Source of the DNA: Sphaerosporella brunnea
Lineage: Eukaryota; Ascomycota; Pezizomycetes; Pezizales; Pyronemataceae
Assembly (NCBI GenBank): GCA_008704415.1
Contig: VXIS01000171.1
Coordinates: forward strand, 1-64,000
Direction: 5' to 3'
Length of the DNA: 64,000 nt
Shown here one piece after another: positions 58,918 to 64,000 of the stretch (positions within the stretch are counted from its first letter, which is position 1; every line of letters starts with the position of its first letter). The translations under genes and the position numbers were made by a program. The notes under the pieces were generated by a model. The model saw only the letters and a list, made by a program, of their open reading frames with translations. It was not told where the DNA came from and ran no database searches.

Positions 58918-61042
58918 AACGTCGACCCATCATGAAGTCTGGTTCTGGTTACATAAGTAGGTCCATTACCGAACTGCGGGGCGTTCCCGCGGTTGTGCAG
59001 CTCGACCTACACGCTCCCCTGCTCCGTATCCCGCCGGATGCTCCGGCAATCGTCTGTCACTTTTTCCCCATGGGGTAGTCCAGCCTGGAGGAAGTCTCTT
59101 GGTATGCCAGTTGTCAGCTAGCAGCGCCGGCTTAATGGAACAGAGGGTCTCCAAGCCAGCTGCCTCGGGATCGACTTGTTGAATTTGTGATGCCAGGCAG
59201 ACACCTCCTCGGAGTTCCCCGAGTAACAGCCGTCGATGCTGCTTTCGTGCATGATACAAGGCTTGGCTCGTTATTGCGGGGTTGAACGCTCATGGCGAGG
59301 CTGTGGAGACGGGGGGTGATGGCTGCATGCTGTGCACTTGCGATCATAGGCGGCGTAGAGTGACCCGTGCGGAGGGCTGGGAACAACTAGTGGAGTGGCG
59401 GGTTCAAAAGCTGAAGAGTGTCCAATTGCCTCCTGCGGCCATTCAAAGAAGTCACAAGTATAGACTGAATACTCGTGTTGTCTGTAGGTTGTGAAGTTAT
59501 GGGCATGACCCAGGTTGAGGAGATGCATACTTGCACGTGAGGGTGCGACAATGATGGGAGAGACATCAATGTTACTCAGGAAATGGTGTAAAGATAGAGA
59601 GACAGAAGGAAGAGGGAGAAAGATATTCTGTTTAAACATATAACAGCTGGTTAGCTTTTCGATGGACTGTTTGGGAAGCAAATCTCCGAGGGGCGAAGAC
59701 ATGCCCCGGGCCCGTGTGCAAGAACACCTATGATTCTTCCCAGGGCGTACGCAGAGGCAACACCATGAAGATCTGAATCAGGCTGAGTGTGCGTGAAAGG
59801 GCTGTCTCAAGTGACCTCTCCGGGTATTGCGCACCAGACATCGAGTAAGAAGCGAGCTGAGTACATAATGTATACTTATTTCAGTGTTAAGGTTGAGTCC
59901 TGATGTATGAACGAGTACCAGCGAGCCGCGAGTATCTAATGGTGAGTGTATACTACCGAGTGTGGCGAAGGCGATTCTCAGAGCACTTGATTGAACTGGC
60001 ACATCCTGAAGGAAGACGTGATCTCCTAACATGGTCAAGCAGATCAGCGGATATACTACTTTCCTGCAGCGTATTGCCCTTGTTGGTCACGTATTGCAAG
60101 CTGCAGTACCTGAGAGGTCCTTACTTCACCCAGAATCTCTCATACCTTGAGCATTGGGATGGGTGTGGTGGACACACGAACATAATGGACAATTTCATCC
60201 TACAATCCCGTCAGAGGGTAACCGACCACAAGCCCAAAGCCGAAGAGCAAGACAGGCGGTACCCTCGGCAAAAAAAGGGGAAAGCACCGACTACAACCTT
60301 TCAATACTAGAGGTCCACCTCAAGCAGAAAACCAACCAGAACAAACCGCAGAAGTGCAAGGACACCATGGCCAGCCAGAAGGAAGAAGGCCTGCTAAATG
60401 CCGAGCTGCTCTGGGCCATGGCGGGAGGCTCGAGGGCTTCTCAAAAATCCCGGCTGGCGAACTACTATAAAGCTAGTGCACGTTACTTGGTTTGGAGCTT
60501 GCCCGGGGCTGGATCAATAGGCAGCAATCTGTCACTAACAGCCTATCAAAGCCCGGCTCTTTCAAACAGCCTTGAGCTATTGCAATTACTAGCCCAACTA
60601 ACCCCACACCCGTTTCTATCCGCTGCTATTTCAAACGTTCCCCGAGTCTCCGAGTTCCTCCAGCCCGTGGAGATTACAGACAGCGTTCTCAAAAGCTAGC
60701 CAACCGGGCCAGCTGCAACGCTCAAGCCGCAAACGTAAATGTAAACACCAATACCCGCGCCTCCTCGCCCCACAATCTTTGCTACGCCGGCCTGCACTTG
60801 TCTGTTTGGCGGTGCTGGGTAGAAATAATCTCCAAACCCATGAGGATCGGAATCGTTTGGTCCGTCATCGTTGGGTATCCTTTGTTTGTAATCAAGCTTA
60901 TTGTCGGTATGCGACCGCGAGCGAACATGAAAGACCCTATTAGGTATTCTCGGGGAATGCTGAGTGCTCACCCGCGCACCCAATTGTGATGGTTCACTGA
61001 ATATCACTCAGTCCATGAAAGCATACAGTACATAAGATTTCA
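58918..61042. other. Gene-poor spacer
   Basis: No gene that I can support. The best frame (60367-60699, MASQKEEGLLNAELLWAMAG..., 110 codons) has protein-like composition but no recognised motif and no splice or promoter evidence. Confidence 0.4.
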
Positions 61043-61741
61043 CGACTATTATGCCCCATACCCCAAAAGAGGCGAAATGTCTTTGCTACCCCCCAATTTT
61101 ATGAGTATGCAGTGTACCCCTCAAAATACAGTGATAGCGCATGATGAGCGACGTCTCGCCGGTGCGCACACCAGGACCTATATTCGACAAAATGATTCAA
61201 TCCCTACACCTCCGAGCCATGTAGTATATCCCATACGTATGACGCCTTCTACACTTAGTTGCATAGTGGCTCATTTTGCCATAACATCTAGGAGGTGCGC
61301 GATCTGGAATCGGCCGGCGCTCCCCAGGGACTGCTCGTTTGTTACCCCTTCTCCGAACATCACCCTTTCGCATCCTCTTTTTTGTCGGGCGTCCCCTAGG
61401 AGCCAGCGTCACCAGAGCTTCGCATGTTGCAACCTGCATACCACTGGTGGTACAATGTACTCGAATGCTCCGACTCCGATTCAGAGTCTGATTCGAACCG
61501 CGACCCAGTGGCACAGGAGCCCGCGTGTCCATGATGAGGTGAAGGCTGTTATGTTGGGACGGGGTTCCTAGTTGGTGGCGACCAGTACAGGTTGTGGGAT
61601 GGCTGTGGGTCAACTTGGTGTGCACTCGCGAAGCATCATGATACATCACTCACTGCATTTTGGGGGGCGCTGCATACTCATAAAAATGGGGGGTAGCGAG
61701 GACATTTCGCCTCTTTTGAGGGGTATGGAACATGACAGCCG
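61043..61741. mobile_element. About 700-bp element with long, diverged inverted arms
   Basis: The left arm (61043-61174) and right arm (61614-61741) are inverted copies of about 130 bp. The best part runs from CCATACCCC, AAAAGAGGCGAAATGTC and GCTACCCCCCA to TTATGAGTATGCAG. The differences are mostly C/T and A/G exchanges plus small gaps. The 440-bp middle has no convincing open frame. Long arms suit a Mutator-like or foldback DNA transposon derivative, but the exact ends and target duplication are blurred by mutation. Confidence 0.65.
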
Positions 61742-62207
61742 AAGATTTAATTTGCCAGCACAGGCACAGGAAAGGCAGCCGTCAACAAAGGCCAATAATA
61801 AATTTTCCGTGCATTCACCAGGGCCAGCAATTTCACACGATCTCACCTACATACACCTCAAGCTGGGTGACATCTCATGATCACCACATCGTCCGAACGA
61901 ACAAAGCAACCATCAAATATCAGAAAGATGAAGAAGTATATATACATTATGATGCACCCATGCAACTCGCAACCATGTGTAGAAGCAGATAAGCAAGAAG
62001 TAGAAAGTCCCAAAGGAGAGAGCGCAAAAGAGAGAGTTCAAGCCTTATATGAACATTCTCATAAAAAAAAAAAGCCGACACCCACAACGCAAAACGCCTA
62101 AAGAATGCCCACTCCATTTGACGATCACTCCCAGGTATGGTTCAACGAATGAAAGAAAAAAGTAAAAAATTGGAAATAAAAAAAAAGAAACGGAAAAAAG
62201 GGAACAT
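61742..62207. other. Spacer downstream of FAB1
   Basis: AT-rich sequence with A runs (62061-62072, 62177-62187) that would carry the FAB1 3' untranslated region on the minus strand. No gene. Confidence 0.45.
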
Positions 62208-64000
62208 CTACGCCTGTTGCTGCTGACCATCTTGAGCGGCATCGGCCTTCCGCTCACTCATCTCAGCCTCCGCCGATGCAGCGGCTGTATCCCCGATTTG
62301 CACCGAATCCCCCCGTCCTCGAGTGCTCTGCAGTTGCAGAGGGAGTGCGCCCATGTAGTTCATTCTGAAGAGGTGCCAGCAACTATTCACTATCAGCACT
62401 AGAGCTTCCAACTCGTTGAGAGGGGTCTGGCGGTTTACCTAGGTGCTTCAAGCACATATCTCTCCATCGCTTCTCTGAACCTATGCTTGTACTCCCTCGG
62501 GCTGGTGACGGTAGGTTTGTTCCTTCCACCACCCGCGAACCCCTTCTCCTTGACCCAACTTTCGAGTTTCTTGTCCCACGTGAAAGTCCTGATGCAGTCG
62601 ATGATACCGACACAAAGCTCCTTACGGTTCTCATCAATTCCGATCATGAGGGAGTAGTCCATTACGTTTTGTCGCGAGAGGAAGAGAGTGTCATTCCACA
62701 AAGACGCACGAAGCAGCTTCTTGGAGTGTTCCCGTACGAACAGAGGAGACTCGTAGATGAACTCGACCATGTTTTCGTCTAGAAGGACTTCGTTTTGTTC
62801 ACCCGTGGACTGCATGTATCGGTTTCGCATAGAACCCTTGAGATCGAAGATTCGTGTCGTTTTGCGGTCGTAAAAGAGGTTCTCCATCACCAGGATATCC
62901 CACTTGATCTCGGTACCCGTGCTGGGGTTCTTGATCATGATCTGGTAGAAGCCCAGCATCTTAGCGATGACAGTTGGCAGCTAAAACCCGTCAGTCATGT
63001 CTCTGCCACTTAGTGATAAAAGAACTCACTTCGTGGAAGAATGCTTCACTCATAAACTGGAAGTACGCCGGTGCAAACTTAATGAACGCGGCGGTCTCGA
63101 TAGGACTCAAACTCTTTAGAACAATCCTCTCGTCCTGCGTTTTGAGAAATACACTTCTTGTCTTTCCACCCTTACTGTCCCACTTAATGCATCGACTCAA
63201 ACTTTCCACGTATCTATCAGCGATGCCACAATTCCTTCTGAGCGCATCGAACTGCTCCGCATAGAAAATCTTGCAGAACATCTTCGCGGTTCCTTCTTGG
63301 AATTGATACTTGAGGTGCGTCCCAGTGGTCTTGAGTAGACTCCGTTCAAGTTCCGGGTGCTCCTGAAGGTTGAACGAGTGTCTGTGGACCTGCTCCCCAG
63401 AGCTAGTGGGCCTGTCGCTGCCAATGTGCGAATAGTCCGAATTACGAATATCGTTGAGTTTCTCACGGTAATCGCCGCAGTCGAGCGTGAACGCAATCAA
63501 CGAACTTGGTTCATCCTCACGCACAATGATGTCCGAATCGTTGAAGACGTGATCCGTCGGGTGCAAAGGATAATCGAGGGAAGACCAGCCACTGGCGGAC
63601 CGTTCAGCCCAGAAGTTACTCAACATCTTCATCCAGCGATGTTGCTGGGGAAGACCAATCTTCAGTTCCAGGCCAGGCCCCTCCGCATCCGTGTCGTTGG
63701 AGGGCGGCAAGGCCTCGCCGATGGGAGGCACACCACCCAAGGTTTCCGGATCGCTTGTCATGGACATCTCTCCGTCGCTGGCATACACGTCGGAATGGGA
63801 CTGGCTTAGAGGCTGGGGGTCGACAAAGGTGTCAGGAGTGGTACCCAGTTGACTTGCTGCATCGGTTTCCGGAGGTGAGATCGATTGCTCTGGAGACAGC
63901 ACAGGCGATATGGTCTTGAATGTGGAACCAGAGCTGACCGTCATACCGCTTGTCTCTCGTTCCGGCACTGCAGGAGGCTGGCCCTCTGGTTGTTCCTCAT
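62208..64000 (-). CDS. FAB1: Fab1/PIKfyve phosphatidylinositol-3-phosphate 5-kinase, C-terminal part (runs off the window)
   Basis: Three exons are visible: from beyond 64000 to 63031, then 62980-62439 and 62382-62208. The 5' portion of the gene (FYVE and chaperonin-like domains) lies outside. The enzyme makes PI(3,5)P2 on endosome and vacuole membranes. The visible N-terminal part is a Ser/Pro-rich linker. The lipid-kinase domain starts around [20 protein letters not shown]. Landmarks are [20 protein letters not shown] with the glycine-rich loop, [13 protein letters not shown] with the ATP-binding Lys, and [20 protein letters not shown]. Then come [20 protein letters not shown] and [19 protein letters not shown] (the DLKGSxxxR catalytic motif). 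[14 protein letters not shown] and [23 protein letters not shown] sequence (the metal-binding IID) follow. The domain ends RYVLEAPSCWHLF, followed by a short Gln/Ala-rich tail. Confidence 0.93.

Noticed and set aside
60154..60699. 181-codon plus-strand frame (best part from 60367)
   Set aside because: Protein-like composition in the last 110 codons but no motif or homologue that I recognise; kept only as a possibility.
61480..61510. GGTTCGAATC on the minus strand, a canonical tRNA B box
   Set aside because: No A box, acceptor stem or anticodon arm at the right spacing; it lies inside the inverted-repeat element.

Overview
The window looks like nuclear DNA of a filamentous ascomycete (Pezizomycotina); I could not settle the order. 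The reasons: genes are interrupted by short introns (mostly about 50-75 nt) with GT..AG ends and CTRAY-type branch points; there is a fungal alpha-aminoadipate lysine gene (homoisocitrate dehydrogenase), a Pro/Thr/Ser-rich cell-wall protein, a fungal DUF7732-like protein and a G1 cyclin; and the long gene-poor spacers carry homopolymers, microsatellites and decayed transposon pieces. I support 15 protein genes, about one per 4 kb. The exon joins given were worked out by hand from reading frame, splice sites and branch points. Every multi-exon model that is complete in the window sums to a multiple of three.

Layout. 0.4-6.2 kb, all on the minus strand: an MFS transporter, a thymine/uracil mismatch DNA glycosylase, a small unknown protein and a single-pass membrane protein with PPxY motifs. 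7.5-11.2 kb (+): the nucleoporin Nup2/NUP50. 11.2-14.7 kb: spacer with a broken Fot1/pogo-type transposase and a retroposon-like repeat. 14.7-16.8 kb (-): a repetitive secreted wall protein. 16.8-30.6 kb: mostly empty, with a 181-aa unknown gene, a DUF7732-like surface protein and two small transposon-like insertions. 30.6-34.8 kb (-): an alpha/beta hydrolase and an EF-hand/ZZ-finger membrane protein. 36.7-39.3 kb (+): the cornichon cargo receptor ERV14 and LYS12, followed tail to tail by a His/Arg-rich unknown. 40-47.5 kb: a large spacer leading to the G1 cyclin (+). 50.9 kb: a cupin protein (+). 51.4-55.3 kb: spacer with a second transposon copy. 55.3-56.3 kb (-): a GPR1/FUN34/YaaH acetate transporter. 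56.3-62.2 kb: spacer with a retroposon and a long inverted-repeat element. 62.2-64.0 kb (-): the kinase end of FAB1, which runs off the window.

The genes are ordinary housekeeping, transport and wall functions that do not form a pathway or cluster. The unusual content is in the spacers: two base-identical 268-bp elements, each with its own perfect 8-bp target duplication; a 406-bp terminal-inverted-repeat element with an 8-bp duplication; a 121-bp A-tailed retroposon bounded by a 12-bp duplication, with two diverged relatives elsewhere in the window; and a roughly 700-bp element whose long arms differ mostly by transitions, as repeat-induced point mutation would produce. I found no CRISPR array, rRNA gene or confident tRNA gene.
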